Shown here piece by piece: positions 11,426 to 22,816 of a DNA stretch of 64,000 bases. The DNA comes from Metarhizium brunneum (lineage: Eukaryota; Ascomycota; Sordariomycetes; Hypocreales; Clavicipitaceae): positions 2,108,001 to 2,172,000 of the forward strand of contig NC_089427.1 in assembly GCF_013426205.1 (NCBI RefSeq), read 5' to 3'. The notes under the pieces are model-generated. The model saw only the letters and a program-made list of their open reading frames with translations. It was not told where the DNA came from and searched no databases. Positions within the stretch are counted from its first letter, which is position 1. Every line of letters begins with the position of its first letter. The translations under genes and the position numbers were made by a program.

Positions 11426-12000
11426 TCACAACCATGCAAACGCAGCCACGAGGGAAAGAAACGACGCCAAAAGCACGGGCGAGGCCTGGGCACCCGCACT
11501 CGACATCCTGTAGACGCTCAGCTTGAGAGACCCTCCGCAGGCGAGCGAAGTGTTCCCCTCGCAGGGAAAGTTGCACTCTCCATCGTCAAGCTTTGCCGAA
11601 ATACCGGCTATGCTCTGCGCACACCAGCACTCCCTGCCAAAGGTCAGCTTCTCGCGCCCCCCCTTTTACAACGCCAGAGTCGTGTCCAAGTTTCTTCGTC
11701 GCGACTTGGTCAAACTCACCTGGCCCATTCTAGCCCTGCATAGCGATAATGAGCGCCATTCTCCCCACTATTGCAAAAGTCAAGACACATTGGTACCGTC
11801 ATCTCGCCCTTCTTGACTTCATTTGCGCCGCCGGATAAGGCGCGTGAGTGGTCGGAGCCATCGATTTCAGTCGTTTCGTTGTAGCACCCGTAATAGGTGT
11901 ACGTTTTGGATTCCCTGTAGGTTTGCACGGCAGAGCTCTGCTGAGCTGCTGCGAGGGTGAGAGAGGAGGCTAGGAGCAGAAGGAGGCGGAAGAGTATCAT
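11426..12000 (-). CDS. Small secreted WSC-domain protein, probably GPI-anchored
   Basis: Exons 12000-11720 and 11633-11426 give 162 residues. The ATG at 12000 begins a clean signal peptide (MILFRLLLLLASSLTLAAAQQ). A longer frame upstream starts only with GTG. A single WSC domain follows (YYGCYNE at the start; then MCLDFCN, RECWCAQ, CNFPCEGN and the closing ACGGSLKLSVY), with the cysteine spacing typical of the family. WSC domains bind or sense cell-wall polysaccharide. The last 25 residues are small and then hydrophobic with no charged tail, as in GPI-anchor signals, rather than a transmembrane helix with a cytoplasmic tail as in Wsc stress sensors. The intron (11719-11634) is GTGAGT...CAG. 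Confidence 0.85.
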
Positions 12001-12681
12001 GACGAAGCACCGGGCAACAGGTAGTAGGAGAATGGCCTGTAAGATGGGCACAGGTTACGACTTATGCCCTTGGCGAGCAATTGAGTCGGCTGTGCGGCAG
12101 ATGATGGAATCGGACGTCAGGGGCTGGGCAAGGCCGTGACAGGCAATTTGTTGTTCAATTTCCGTTTAGCTTCATGGATCATGGGAGGCTTAGTCAGAGG
12201 CTGATGCGGCTGGGCGCGCGCACGGCCAAAACTTGGCTGCAACCTGCATGGTTAATTTTATTGTTTCTTGTTGGAATGGATCATACATCGTCAGACTGGT
12301 ACAATGTGCTGTGAGTCCATGTTTTTTTTCCTTTGTTCCGAAGTTCAAGTAGGTGGCAACCTTCTCATGTACGCCGACCCAGTGAGTCGCAAGTCGTGAG
12401 TCGTGACTTGAGAGTCGAGACAGACGCTGCGCTTGGTCATGACCCGACGGCCAAAGTTGCCGCCAGAAACTTTTGCTTTATTACCTGAATGCAAAAGTCA
12501 TCAGAACAATATTTATTTACAAAAACCTTCCTGCCAATTGCCCCCCGAGTAGAAACATCAACATGGCCCATTTGGCGCTCCCTCCCCAGTGTCCCCGCCG
12601 CTCAATCGCGCCTCTCATTCAATCTCCCCCAACTTCTCTCACCTCAACACCATCACCGTCACTGGTTGACCACGAGCCAAC
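12001..12681. promoter_or_regulatory. Divergent promoter region
   Basis: 681 bp between the WSC gene and the cation exchanger, so the promoter of both. A short imperfect repeat of GAGTCGCAAGTCGTGAGTCGTGACT type lies at about 12382-12415, and the stretch before the exchanger start is CT/CA-rich, as usual for fungal leaders. Confidence 0.5.
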
Positions 12682-13808
12682 ATGGCCCAAGACGTCAGCC
12701 TCCCTTACAACATATGCGTCTTCATATCAACCCTCTTCCTCCTCGAGTTTGCCACCGACAAATTTATATCCCACGCCGCCACATTAGCCTCCGTCATTAA
12801 CGTGTCTGAACTCCTCATTGGATTGGTTACCGCCGGCGCCGAATGGGAAGAAGTAGGTTCTCTCTCACTTTGCTGCCGCAGTTCCCCATCTCGCATTCGC
12901 CATGTTGTACACACTGACAAAGTCAGCTCGCCGTGGTAGTCTCCTCCCTCGGGCAGGGCCGTTCGTCCCTTGCCCTCGGCAATGTCATTGGCGCATCCAT
13001 ATCCAATATCCTGGGTGCCTTTTCCTTGGGGCTGCTTTGCTCCAGAAACATTGAGTTTGATCGCGGCTCGCGCATCTACTCTCTGCTGACACTTGTGCTG
13101 ACCACGCTCGTTGTTCCCGTCGTGCACTACTCCAGCAGAGTTACGTGGATTGTTTGCGGATCCGTCTTGATCGTCGGGTTTGTCGTCTACTTCGTCTCTG
13201 TAGGTGTCGCCGTCGTCAAGGGCGTCCTTGCCGCTCCCGAGGACTCCGATTCGGACGACGGCGACGAAGATGAAGATGAAGATGAAGACACTGAACGGAC
13301 AGCCCTCATCGGCAGTCCTTCTCCAAGCCCGCCCCGTCGCTCCGTCGCCCATCACACTCTCCAACTCATCTTCGGCATTGTCGCCCTCGCCTTGTCAGCG
13401 TACATTCTCGCGCACTCTGCGGCGAATATAACTACGCAGTTGCACATGTCTGACATCTCATTTGGCGTCGTTATCCTCTCCATCGCAACTACGCTTCCTG
13501 AGAAATTGATTTCCGTCGTGAGTGGATATAGAGGGCATGGTCAGATTCTAGTAGCGAACTGCGCGGGGAGCAACATCTTCTTGTTGTCGTTGTGCTGTGG
13601 TATTATATTGATTAGTACCGGCGGAGAGCTGGACAGAGGCACAGTGACGATTGGGGAGCTGGCCGTCCTTTGGGTGTCTACGCTGACTTTTACAGTGACA
13701 GTGTGGCTCAGGGGGAGGGGAGCCAAGGCAGTTGGGGTTGTCATGATTTTGGCATACGTCGCATTCATAGTATTGGAGTATACAATCGCCCATCGGGAAG
13801 GCGTCTAG
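12682..13808 (+). CDS. Sodium/calcium exchanger family cation antiporter
   Basis: Exons 12682-12852 and 12927-13808 give 350 residues with about ten hydrophobic helices in two halves. Each half carries the alpha-repeat pattern of the Na/Ca exchanger superfamily: GNVIGASISNILGA in the first and ATTLPEKLISVV with NCAGSNIFLLSL in the second. Between the halves is a cytoplasmic loop with an uninterrupted acidic run (DSDSDDGDEDEDEDED) that could bind calcium. The layout is closer to short bacterial-type exchangers than to the long Vcx1/CAX proteins. The transported ion is not certain, with calcium against sodium, potassium or protons as options. The intron begins GTAGGT and ends GTCAG. No signal peptide beyond the first helix. 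Confidence 0.85.
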
Positions 13809-13917
13809 CCAGGTATTGCAATCATGATGGCATGGTGTCGATGCAGAGTCTCGCCAACTAGCCTCCAGCGCGTACCCCCGTCTTTCTTTTACAATTCGCC
13901 GCCTGAGCAGGCAATGT

Positions 13918-15795
13918 CTACACCACATATCCCCTTGTCTGCTTCTTGTCCTTCAACTTGATATCCCTCCAAACCCACGTACACGCCCAGGCGACTACCA
14001 CAAAGCATGTGCTGGTGATCAGCATATACCGCTGCGACTCGGAATACGCCTCAGAAATGGCAATTCTCTCCTCTGATCCGGGTTCATAGCTCATCTGAAT
14101 AGGCAGACTGCCATAGATGCTATCAATCGGCGCGTCGGCAGGCAGTCGCTTCCTCAGGGCGTCCTTGAATGTCCCCGCCCAGATTGCGGATGAGATTGCT
14201 CGTCCAATAGCATTGCCAACGCCAGAAAACAAGTCGAGGATCGCAATGATGACGGCAACATGTTGATGGTCTGAAGGCGCCATCATGGCCATTTCGCCGG
14301 CAATAACGAGTGGGCCGCCGGCAAAGGCCACAAATATTTGGGTCATGATGACAAAACCGAGACTTTGGCTGGCTCGTCGAAAGTATATCATGAGACCGAC
14401 GCCGAGGAGCATCAGGGGCAGGGCAAACATGGTGCCGACCCATTTGAATCGCCCCGTGAGATGGATCAGGTAGCCGATGACCAGGCCAGAGAAACACGAT
14501 CCAACCCTGTAAATGTTGGAAATGTACGTCGCTTTGGTCACGCCCGTGTTCCAGACAACGAGCAGCATAGAGGTAAAGAAACTCCCCCAGATGAGTGAGT
14601 TGGCAAACACAAAGAGAAACATGAGGCCGGCGAAAAAGACGGTGCGGTCGGCAAGGAGACGCAGTGGGATAAAGGTGACTGGAGCGCCAAACTTTTCCCA
14701 AAGCACAAAGACGCCGATGAGAAGGCCGCCCACGACAATCATGGAGATGACAAGAGCGCTTCTCCAGCCATCGTCTTGGTACTGGTACAATGCGAATGGG
14801 AGGAGGAACAGTGCCATGCCGGCAGCCAAAAGGAGCAGGCCAATGAGATCGACGTCAATGGCGAACCTCTTGACAGCACCGAGGCTGATGTCCCGAATGG
14901 AATTCTTTGGGGCCAGGCCCTTCTTCTCGGCCTTGTTCTGGTTCCATGCAAATACGAGCACCAGCGGCAGCACCACAACCGGTGTGATGATTGCCCACAT
15001 GCCAAACCCCCATTCCCAGCCAGGGCCTTTGATGACGCTCGTGGCCATCGGTCCACCGATCCAGGTGGTGACAATATAAGGGGATGTTGCAAAAGCCAGC
15101 ATGAGGGGGCGGTTTAGAAGGCTCGTTGTATCAGCGATGAAGATGGTTAAACAGTAGCTCACACCCTGTGATCTGTCATAGAGTCAGCATTCAGCTCGGC
15201 CGCCGACCGCACCGTCACATCTCAGCATACCCAGTTTGCGCAAACACTTGCGCTGCCGCGTACGTCTCAACATTCTTACACGCGGCCATCATGACCATGC
15301 CCATAACCCAAAAGGTCAGAGCCAATGCCATACCTTGCGGCCGGCCGACAGTGTCCAAGATTTTGGCAATGGCCAGCTTTGAAAGACCGCCAACGATGCT
15401 GGATATGATGCCCATTGCCGCAGTGAGAGAATGCTTTTGAAACGTGCTAGTAACAAAAGGGTCCAACGTGCGAAAAACGACTTCCATGATGGAGAGAATG
15501 AAGTAGATGAGCCAAATACTGCGCCGTATATGTTACCAGGCTGGGTTGTTGTTCATCGATAAGCAGCAAGGGAGTCTACTTACTTGGCAAACGCAGCTAC
15601 AAGATGCCATTTTGTCCAAACGGCTGCCGCAGCTTCAACCTTCTTGACGCCATCTTGCTTCCCTTTATCAGATGCTGGCCTTTCCTCGTCCTTTTCCGAC
15701 GAGTCCATCGGTATCTCAGAGCGGAGCACAGCCATATCCTGCTTTGTCCCTGCTGTATTCTCCGGACAGGCAGCAAATCGAGAAAAGATGCCCAT
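13918..15795 (-). CDS. Siderophore-iron transporter-type MFS permease
   Basis: Exons 15795-15584, 15518-15231 and 15172-13918 give 584 residues. After a charged cytoplasmic N-terminus, about 14 transmembrane helices follow, as in the fungal siderophore transporter family (MirB, Sit1/Arn). Family-like blocks include WTKWHLVAAFAN followed by IWLIYF at helix 1, SYCLTIFIADTTSLLNR and SAIWAGTFKDALRKRLP near the C-terminal loop. These proteins import ferric siderophores across the plasma membrane. Intron 1 (15583-15519) is GTAAGT...GCAG. For intron 2 (15230-15173) the in-phase acceptor is GACAG at 15173, not the ATCACAG six bases on. The gene is divergent from the first CFEM gene, across 713 bp. 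The exact substrate cannot be told from sequence. Confidence 0.88.
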
Positions 15796-16508
15796 TTTCG
15801 ACAACGCCTTCTCTCTTTCTACTATGGCACTGACTTTGATCGTGGGGAGTTTGTAGAGGGCTGCGCGCTTGAGGCATGACATGTCCCGAGACAAGATCAA
15901 ATGCAAGGGTAGCTCCCCAAAGCTGTCAAACACTTCTGCATCTCCCCCCAAAAATGAAAAACAACCCACAAAGTTCCACTCAATCTTGTCATGTATGTGA
16001 GGTGACTGACGGATGAGTTGGAGCATGCGGCTAACACATCTCTGGCCACAGCCGAGGTCACCGTACCAGTTACAGCTCTGTCTTGACGACATGCCGAAAC
16101 CCATGCCGATGAAAAATCTTATCAATCAGAAAACCGGTGCAGGTTCCGTGTTCCAGGCCTGAAATTGTTTCAATAGCGCCGGTGTGGCGCCGACCCATGA
16201 ACAGTCGGCGACCCGGCATGGAACAAGGATGAATTTCTTGAGAGATGTGCCAAGGTTCCCGAGGATGCGAAGTGGTGGGGGATTTTTTCCCCTTTCGCTT
16301 AAGCATAAGAGATGTCATGCTTGTGGTTATGTATGCAGCTCCGGCATTTCCAGTTTTACATCTCCTCGTGGTAACCAATCCCGAACTTGAGATTCTTTGT
16401 TCTATCAGGAACAGCTCACAATATCACCATCTCCAACACCCGCAGAAGCAGGGCAACAAAGCATCGAGTTCTGCAGTCGTACACTTATTTTCCCATCCGA
16501 ATCTCGCC
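15796..16508. promoter_or_regulatory. Divergent promoter between the siderophore transporter and CFEM gene 1
   Basis: 713 bp probably driving both genes. It has a GATA core on the minus strand (TCTTATCAATC at 16117-16127), but not the full ATCWGATAA site found further downstream. No repeat seen. Confidence 0.45.
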
Positions 16509-17062
16509 ATGAAGTCAACTCTGTTCCTCTTGGCCTGTGCCTTTACCGGCAGTGTCGTCGCGCAGAACAGAAAGGACTACTTTCCCGAGTGCTCTCTCAA
16601 GTGTCTTGATCAGGCTACGAAACAGGCCACAGACTGCTCAATGGACGATGCCGTCTGTATGTGCGTTCAGAAGAACTATGAGGCCATCTACAACGCTGGC
16701 GTGAACTGTGTTCTGCAAGCATGTGGCCCAGATGAAGCCGTCGGTATGTTTTCATCTTGCTCAACGACTTTGTATCCCGACCCAACTCACACCGTGGTGT
16801 AATAGGCAAGGTTCTGCCCGCCGGCGCAAAATTCTGTGCTGCTGCCACTGCTCAGGCCAAGGCTGGAGGTGCTTCAAAGACTACTGCTCCCACGGCAACT
16901 GGTCCAGCCACCGGAGTCGTGACTGGGGACACTACTTCTGCTGCCTCAACACGATCCTCGGCTGGTCAGGCCACCAGCACCTCGGCTCCCGGAGCTGCGG
17001 CCACTGATGCTCCAGGAAGGGCTCTCGGTCTGCTTGTCGCCGGGCTGTTGGCTGCCCTGTAG
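16509..17062 (+). CDS. CFEM-domain GPI-anchored surface protein 1
   Basis: Exons 16509-16743 and 16806-17062 give 163 residues: an 18-residue signal peptide (ending VVAQ), a CFEM domain with all eight cysteines (CSLKC, DC, VCMC, NC, AC, FC), a Ser/Thr/Ala-rich linker and a hydrophobic C-terminal tail of GPI type. An aspartate sits just before the VCMC pair (DDAVCMC), the position that coordinates haem iron in characterised CFEM proteins. Family members act at the cell wall or plasma membrane in haem or iron capture, adhesion or virulence. Its divergent neighbour is a siderophore transporter. The intron starts GTATGT and ends AATAG. Confidence 0.9.
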
Positions 17063-17693
17063 GCGGCAAACTGGGTGATGGGTGGAAAGAAACGTCACCG
17101 GCTCCGGGTGGACGTTGTATGTACATATTCAAGTAGCGTTAGGACAGGGGCTTGCGGCCGCTCAAAGCATCCGGCTAGTATCAAAAACTTCTTCATTGCT
17201 TGGCCGAGACGTTGACTGATGCTTTGATGACCCAGTGGCCGAGAAGACACGGATAAAAACGGTGTTTGAGAAGCGGCAAAACTGAATCATACCCCGGGAA
17301 ACGGCGTCTTTAGGCGACGCTAACATGTATGTCTTTGCCTCCGAGCTTGTTCGTCATGGTTCATTTCACCTTGCATAATGCAAGCCACGAGTTGGGCCTC
17401 AGCAAGCTTTGTTGATCCGAGCTCTCAACTTCATCTATTCGCATGACACCGACTTTTCCCTGCGCGCTACCGGAGTAGTCGGTTATCGTGCTCATTGGAC
17501 AACAGCCTGTTGGTATGCAAACCCGTCGCTTAAAGATGGGGTTGGTTGGAGCTATTTTATCTCAGCTGAATCGCAAAACAGGGACCAGAGAGCGTTTGTG
17601 GAGCCGTCTTGACTAAAATGTAGTAGACTAGTATTGCCTGACAGGGCGACCAAGGGGCAAGGGTCCCCCTGTCAAGACAACCAGGGCCCGAGG

Positions 17694-17703
17694 ATCTGAT
17701 AAG
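17694..17703 (+). promoter_or_regulatory. ATCTGATAAG, candidate SreA/SRE iron-GATA site
   Basis: Exact match to ATCWGATAA followed by G, 608 bp before the start of CFEM gene 2. Siderophore-gene GATA repressors (SreA, SRE, Urbs1 class) bind this extended site in other fungi. Function here is inferred. Confidence 0.55.
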
Positions 17704-17915
17704 ATGGGGTGCCATCCTTGAGCAGTTAGAGTTTCAGCCACAGCAGCCTCCACGCAGTATGTACTCCTCCTCACTCCGCCTGGGGACGATGTGCACTTGA
17801 GTATGGCCTTGGTCCCTCCTACTGATTGCGCCAGCATCTTTCGAAAAAATGAGAACCCTATTTCCAGGCATGCCTCGTGTGGTGTGGGCCTGACAGGTCC
17901 GAGCCCATTCAGCTG

Positions 17916-17934
17916 TTATCTGATGATCTGATAA
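17916..17934. promoter_or_regulatory. Inverted pair of ATCWGATAA sites
   Basis: TTATCTGAT at 17916-17924 is ATCAGATAA on the minus strand, and ATCTGATAA follows at 17926-17934 on the plus strand, with one base between. The pair lies 377 bp upstream of CFEM gene 2. Two full sites on opposite strands at this spacing suggest a strong site for an iron-sensing GATA factor. Confidence 0.65.
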
Positions 17935-18310
17935 CTATGAAGCTCAAAACACCAAGAGCTGATAGATTTAATGGGCCCATCACAAAGACTCCACATCACC
18001 AACGTCGATAGCTCCCTCCGAGTTGAAGAATTCATTGTTCTCGACTACGCCTCGAAATCAAGCCCTGTAACAAAACGAGTCGGGATTTGGGGCCTGCCAA
18101 ACTGGCTTGGCTCGGGGTGAGGTATATCTACCTTCTCGGGTGCGTTCCTAGTCATCGTGGGTTTGTCCACCGTTTTTATAGGAGTCTGAGGCTAAATCAT
18201 AGTTCTTCTTTCGAGCTTCAGTTTTCTTTCGCAGTTTTCTTTCGCGTATCTCCGCCCTTCAGCAACATCCATACATTCGTTCCTCGAGTTTTAGTGTTTT
18301 CTCAAACATC

Positions 18311-19204
18311 ATGAAGACCACTGTCGTTGCTGTTGCCGCCTTTCTGGCCACTGTTTCTGCACAGTCCCTGTGTGCTGTAAGTTCGAGGCGAAAAGGACCT
18401 GTAGACTCCATCTAGCTGACATCGTTCAAAAGGTCGACTGCTTCCAGTCCGTGGTTACTGAGCATCCTCCGCTTTCCTGCAAGGAGGCCAGTATGTACCT
18501 TTGCTTCTGCAAGGGCAAGGACCTCCAGAACTATTTCGCAGAGTGCGCTTACTCCAAGTGTGGTGACAATGCCCAAGATGCAGTCAACTTTGGTGTTAGT
18601 CTTTGCAAAGGTTCGTGAAAGGCCATCGATCCAAAGTAATTCTTCGGACTAACAGAAAGCGGTAGACATGGGTGTGCCCATCGACCCTCCTACCCGTCCT
18701 GTGGTATGTTGCTCTCCCCCAATGCGCTCAGCCAACAGACTCGAAAAGCTCCTTTGCTGACTTTTTCTTTTTCCTGGGACAAACAGAACCCGGCTACCAG
18801 CCAGGCTCCTGCCGTTACCACCCCAGCCACGACCAGCAATGCTCCCGTTGATACCGCTGTCAAGTCAAGCCCCGAGAACGATGTGACGACTATCTTGAAT
18901 GCCGCCTCGACTGCCACCTCTGTTGCCGCTTCAGCCGTGGCATCAACTGTCGTGCCGCCAGTACAAGGTCACTCCTCACAGGCCTCGTCCACCATTGCCA
19001 CTGTTACCCAGCAGCCTTCTCAAACCACCAACCAGACCGCAGCTCAGCCAACTTCTTCTGGTGTTGTGACCGCTGCCGTAAGTTTGCCGCGAGCCTCCAT
19101 CCAAACTAATATGAGCTAATTTTGGCAAGGGCGTGAACTTGAAACTTGGCACCGCCATGTTGGGTGCCATGTGTGTTGGAGCTGCTGCTGTCCAACTCCT
19201 CTAA
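18311..19204 (+). CDS. CFEM-domain GPI-anchored surface protein 2
   Basis: Five exons (18311-18376, 18433-18610, 18660-18703, 18787-19077, 19130-19204) give 217 residues. A signal peptide ends at SAQ. The CFEM domain has eight cysteines (LC, DC, SC, LCFC, EC, KC, LC). A long Thr/Ser/Pro/Ala linker follows, then a hydrophobic GPI tail (LGTAMLGAMCVGAAAVQLL). Unlike protein 1, the residue before the central cysteine pair is Leu (MYLCFC) and I see no aspartate in the haem-ligand position, so haem binding of the classical kind is doubtful. For intron 2 the in-phase acceptor reads GAAAG rather than the nearby CAG, so that junction is less sure. Three exact iron-GATA type sites lie upstream. Confidence 0.85.
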
Positions 19205-19906
19205 GTCAACTAATTGGATGTGTATCAATGGTAGAAGTTTGTAACTTGCTAGGCACAAAGCTGCAAACTTTCTCCTGGTGAATTGTAGTCGGGGGAAATC
19301 CAGTGTGGTTTCTTTTCCTTGGAAACATTGTTCCGTAAAGTGTGAATTGTTTAATTACACATAATGAGCCCCAATGTTCTGGGTCGAGAGATCAGTAATA
19401 GTTGAATTGAATAATGGGATGCAACGATTTCTCGTCAGTCTGCTGCATATGCCAAAAATTCTGCCGTAATTAGCCTGAAGCCTTCTAGATGAAAGGAGCT
19501 AATCCTTGGGGACATTGCCCCTGTACTCGGTAAGGGAGCAAGGGAGCTGGTGTCGAAAGTGTTCAGCCGTTCCGAGTCGAGAGTGTATCCTGTGTTTGCG
19601 ACGTCATGCATCCCACCCATAGGATAGGTCATCAACGCCATGCTATACTAACAAACCCGGCCTCGCCTGCCACACGAACAAGAATAAATGCGGCCATACC
19701 ACAGCATTGGCCAGCCCGCTTCCCGGAAACTCCTCGTGGTGGAGCAATTTTTTTGACTGGTTTACCTTCTGCGTGAGCCTTGAACCCAGGCTGAAGTAAA
19801 CGATATATAGTCGGGCCTTCAAGTTGAACGGTCTGTTGTCGATCTTTTCCTTGAATTTTAACTCTACCCCAAAAAGCTTCTTTTGACCTTGTAAATTCTG
19901 TCCAGC
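19205..19906. other. Intergenic between CFEM gene 2 and the acetyltransferase
   Basis: 702 bp with no supported gene or repeat. It should hold the CFEM 2 terminator and the acetyltransferase promoter; a TTTATTCTTG/TATATAG-like AT stretch lies near 19800. Confidence 0.5.
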
Positions 19907-20708
19907 ATGGGTCAAGTCATTCTCCCAGCCCTTATTCCAGATATTCGTCGCATCTATGATGTGTACTTTTCTGCCTTTGAGCACGACCTAATGGGTCAGA
20001 TCATGCTCAAAATTCTTTTCCCGGGCGCGCAAATCACCGATGATGAGTTTAGAAAAGGACACGCTGCCGGGACCTTGCAATACTGGCATAGCAGTGACAA
20101 CCAATACACGCTCAAATGTGTCGACACATCCACAGGCGAAATTATCGGCATGGGCCTTGGTGATGTCTATCTTCGGGAGCGGTCTCCGGAAGAGCGCAAA
20201 AACCATGGAGTTCCGTGGTTGGAGGGAGAACACCGGGAACGAGCCGAGAAGGTCCTCAACCCCCTGTGGGAAATGAGAGAGAGGCTCTTCGGTGGGCGGC
20301 CATACATCTGTAAGCGAAGCAATGCAATGCAATGTGGCTTCTCGTGATGTGGAAATTGACAAGAATCTAGACTGCCACGTTATTGCGGTGGATCCTCAGC
20401 ATCAAGGACGCAAGGCGGGACAGCTCCTGGTTCAGTGGGGTATGCAGATGGGCGAGCTGGCCGGATTGCCTCTGTACTTTGAGTCATCTCCCTCGACAGT
20501 GAACTTGTACAAGAAGATGGGATTCGAGTTGCTGCCAGAAAAGATTGTTCACAAGGCCGAGGTACTCGGAACGGAAAAGGACATCGAAGTGCCCCTCATG
20601 GTGAAAATGCCGTCTGTTGCAGGAGGCGTAACTTTTCAGGAATGGCGTCAAAAAGGATACCCTGGGTTTTCTAAGGATGCCTTGCCTGTCCCTGTGGCTG
20701 CCGTCTAG
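19907..20708 (+). CDS. GNAT-family N-acetyltransferase
   Basis: Exons 19907-20309 and 20371-20708 give 246 residues. The C-terminal half has the GNAT acetyl-CoA site: CHVIAVDPQHQGRKAGQLLVQWG, in which QGRKAG is the Q/RxxGxG/A pyrophosphate loop. It is followed by LYFESSPSTVNLYKKMGFE, the usual Y-x-K-x-GF end of the fold. The N-terminal DIRRIYDVYFSAFEHD is typical of a fungal GNAT group of unknown substrate. It does not look like the known siderophore acyltransferases. The intron (20310-20370, GTAAGC...CTAG) interrupts the domain. An inverted pair of iron-GATA sites lies 76 bp after the stop codon. The substrate cannot be named. Confidence 0.8.
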
Positions 20709-22083
20709 TAGTTAACTAATGTTTTGGCTTGATTTGTTGGTGGGCTTTTTGTCTTGGCATAATTGAACAGTGTTTTGGTGCGATTATCTGATCATCTGAT
20801 AAAAGTGTGTGGCGGTTGTGCCCCATCATCCCTGCCGATTGTAATCACACTCCTTGTCCACAGTTTTAATTGCCTCATCCGGTGCCATGGGTGTCCCGGC
20901 TGTCCGGTTAATCAGGCTACCGACAGTGGTTGAGTTGGAGGGAATAAGTATTTGCCTGCTGTAGATGGCCGATGTGAACAGTTGCAACATTTCGGTCGTT
21001 GCTTATGACGAACTCGGATTAGGAGGTCTAGCTTGCTTATCTGTTGAGCTGAAACAATCGGCAGCGGCATCCCATGTGCATCTTGGAATTGGTCTTTCAA
21101 TCTTTAAAGATTGTAAAGTCTGAACCTGTCTATGCCATATGTCACTGTAGATGCATTTGTTAGCTGAGTCTCTTTCTTACATATTGAAACAGGTGTTACG
21201 AGTCATTGGCAACAACTCTGCACGTTAGAAAACACAAAGCAGCCTACCACACTTAATACAAGAAACCTTTTTCTCCCTCACCTCGGACCCAGTAATCGGT
21301 GACATTCTTCTTGAAGATGCTTGGGAAAATTATTAACGGTTTGGTTTTCTGTGTAGTACAGGGTATGCCATTTTCCCACATGCCTAGCTCATTCGAGCTG
21401 CTAGTGACAGGCTTGCAGACTCACGACTAGCAATTTGAGCATTATTCTGTCTGTCGTTATTCATCTGTCATTGGATTCTGGTCGGATTTGCGGCCAAGTC
21501 GAAAGATGATTCTGATGATGTCAATGTAGGAGGCGAGAGCCCCCGTCTCTGTAGGGTAGGTTCCGCTGAGCCTCGCAGTTGAAGACGTCGTTTGCTGAGT
21601 GATTGATGAATGAGTAAAACGATTCAGGTGAAAATTAAGACCACTAGGAGATAAACAGAGGAACATTCGCATATTGTCTTCTCAACTGGATAAACCAGTT
21701 GACTCTTTTCCACTTTTGCCGAAGTAAACGACGAGGAGGAAGGAGCCCCTTCAAAATGGCCAATGATGGAGATGCAACTCCTCCGTTAGCAAATTGGCGA
21801 TGCCCACACCTAGCTACTAACAAATTGGCGTGTTGGCCACGAGTAATGAGCCTGCACCTATTTGTGGATGTCTTCAGGGAGTAAGCTCCAGGTCCCCCAC
21901 ACTCCGCCTCGCGACGCCACATCAAGCAGTTTCCACACTTTTGGCGACAAAATTCGCGTGTTGCCTCGCGACAAAACACCTCAATACGACTAGACACCAG
22001 CTCCGGTGACGTCTCCCCGTGCACGCATACGACTAGCACATAATAGAATCTAGCCGGCCTCTCGCCTCATCATACTTTCGAAA
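20709..22083. other. Intergenic, 1.4 kb, holding an inverted GATA-site pair
   Basis: No gene I can support. One short minus-strand frame (21457-21672) ends in a protein-like hydrophobic and basic segment, but it has no family match. A tiny spliceable plus-strand frame starts at 21318. The GATA pair at its left end has no obvious target gene close downstream. Confidence 0.45.
20784..20802. promoter_or_regulatory. Second inverted pair of ATCWGATAA sites
   Basis: TTATCTGAT at 20784-20792 and ATCTGATAA at 20794-20802. The 19-mer is identical to the pair at 17916-17934 except for the single spacer base (C here, G there). Confidence 0.6.
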
Positions 22084-22816
22084 ATGGGCTCCTATATCGA
22101 TTGGTCCAAGACGACCAAGTCATCCAGTTATCGCGGGTCTGGATCCTTCTCGACGTTTATGATTATCGGACGTATGCTTGTCTACGAGCGCATCACGGCG
22201 CAACCTAAATGATCATGGGCATGTAATCGCGCTAACGTGGCACTTTGTCGCAGCAACCTGCTTTTTCCTCGGAATCCTCTTCGCGTCGTTTCCCTACGAC
22301 TTCCCACTGCTCTGGAGCAAGGAGCCCGTTCCGGCCAGCTACTATGATCAGATCGAGACACACTTGAAGTTCATTCACCAGTCGCCACCTCTCATCGGAC
22401 GAATGCTCAACATCATTGTAAGCGTTGGGTTCCTGGGGCTGTTCATCAAGCTGTTCAGACCTAGCGAGGCCAACTTTTTGTTTGATGGCGCGTCCTTGAT
22501 CCTCTACACGATTGGCGTTGCCGTGTACATTACCAACATTGTCAAGGGCCTGCGTACCATGAGCTCGGGCTACTTTGACAGCGATGATTTCAAGAATGCC
22601 AAGTCTAGGTTCGATGGCGAGGTGATTCTGGGACGCGAGGACAGCTTGAGGGTGCTCTCTGCCAGCAATACCATCTTGGCACTTGTATTGATTGGCGTTC
22701 TAGTTCTGCAGGCCGGCCAGTGGTATGCGGAGAAGAGAGATTCAGAAGACGAGGCTGCTTTGGCGGCGAAGAAGGATACTCCTGCTAGCAAGGCGGCCAC
22801 CAAGAAGAAGCAGTAA
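22084..22816 (+). CDS. SHR3: ER chaperone for amino-acid permeases, Shr3
   Basis: Exons 22084-22171 and 22254-22816 give 216 residues with four hydrophobic segments, as in Shr3. Family-like stretches are GPTCFFLGILFASFPYDFPLLW at the intron junction and the first luminal loop, a third segment SLILYTIGVAVYITNIVKGL, and a lysine-rich cytoplasmic tail (ATKKKQ) that can serve ER retention. Shr3 folds and packages amino-acid permeases for exit from the endoplasmic reticulum. The intron (GTATGC...GTCGCAG) sits at the start of the first membrane segment and phases cleanly. Its position inside the iron-related neighbourhood looks incidental. Confidence 0.88.

Larger units (their letters stand above)
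17063..18310. promoter_or_regulatory. Upstream region of CFEM gene 2
   Basis: 1.25 kb with no convincing gene. It holds three exact ATCWGATAA sites (entered separately) within 620 bp of the next start codon, a run of TTTCTTTCGCAGTTTTCTTTCGC type before the ATG, and little else. Confidence 0.55.

Noticed and set aside
21318..21440. Tiny spliceable frame starting MLGKIINGLVF
   Set aside because: Only about 21 residues after splicing; no family and no support beyond a GTATGC...CAG pair.
21457..21672. Minus-strand frame ending in a hydrophobic and basic segment
   Set aside because: Recalled a Bax-inhibitor tail for a moment, but there is no upstream membrane region; chance is likelier.
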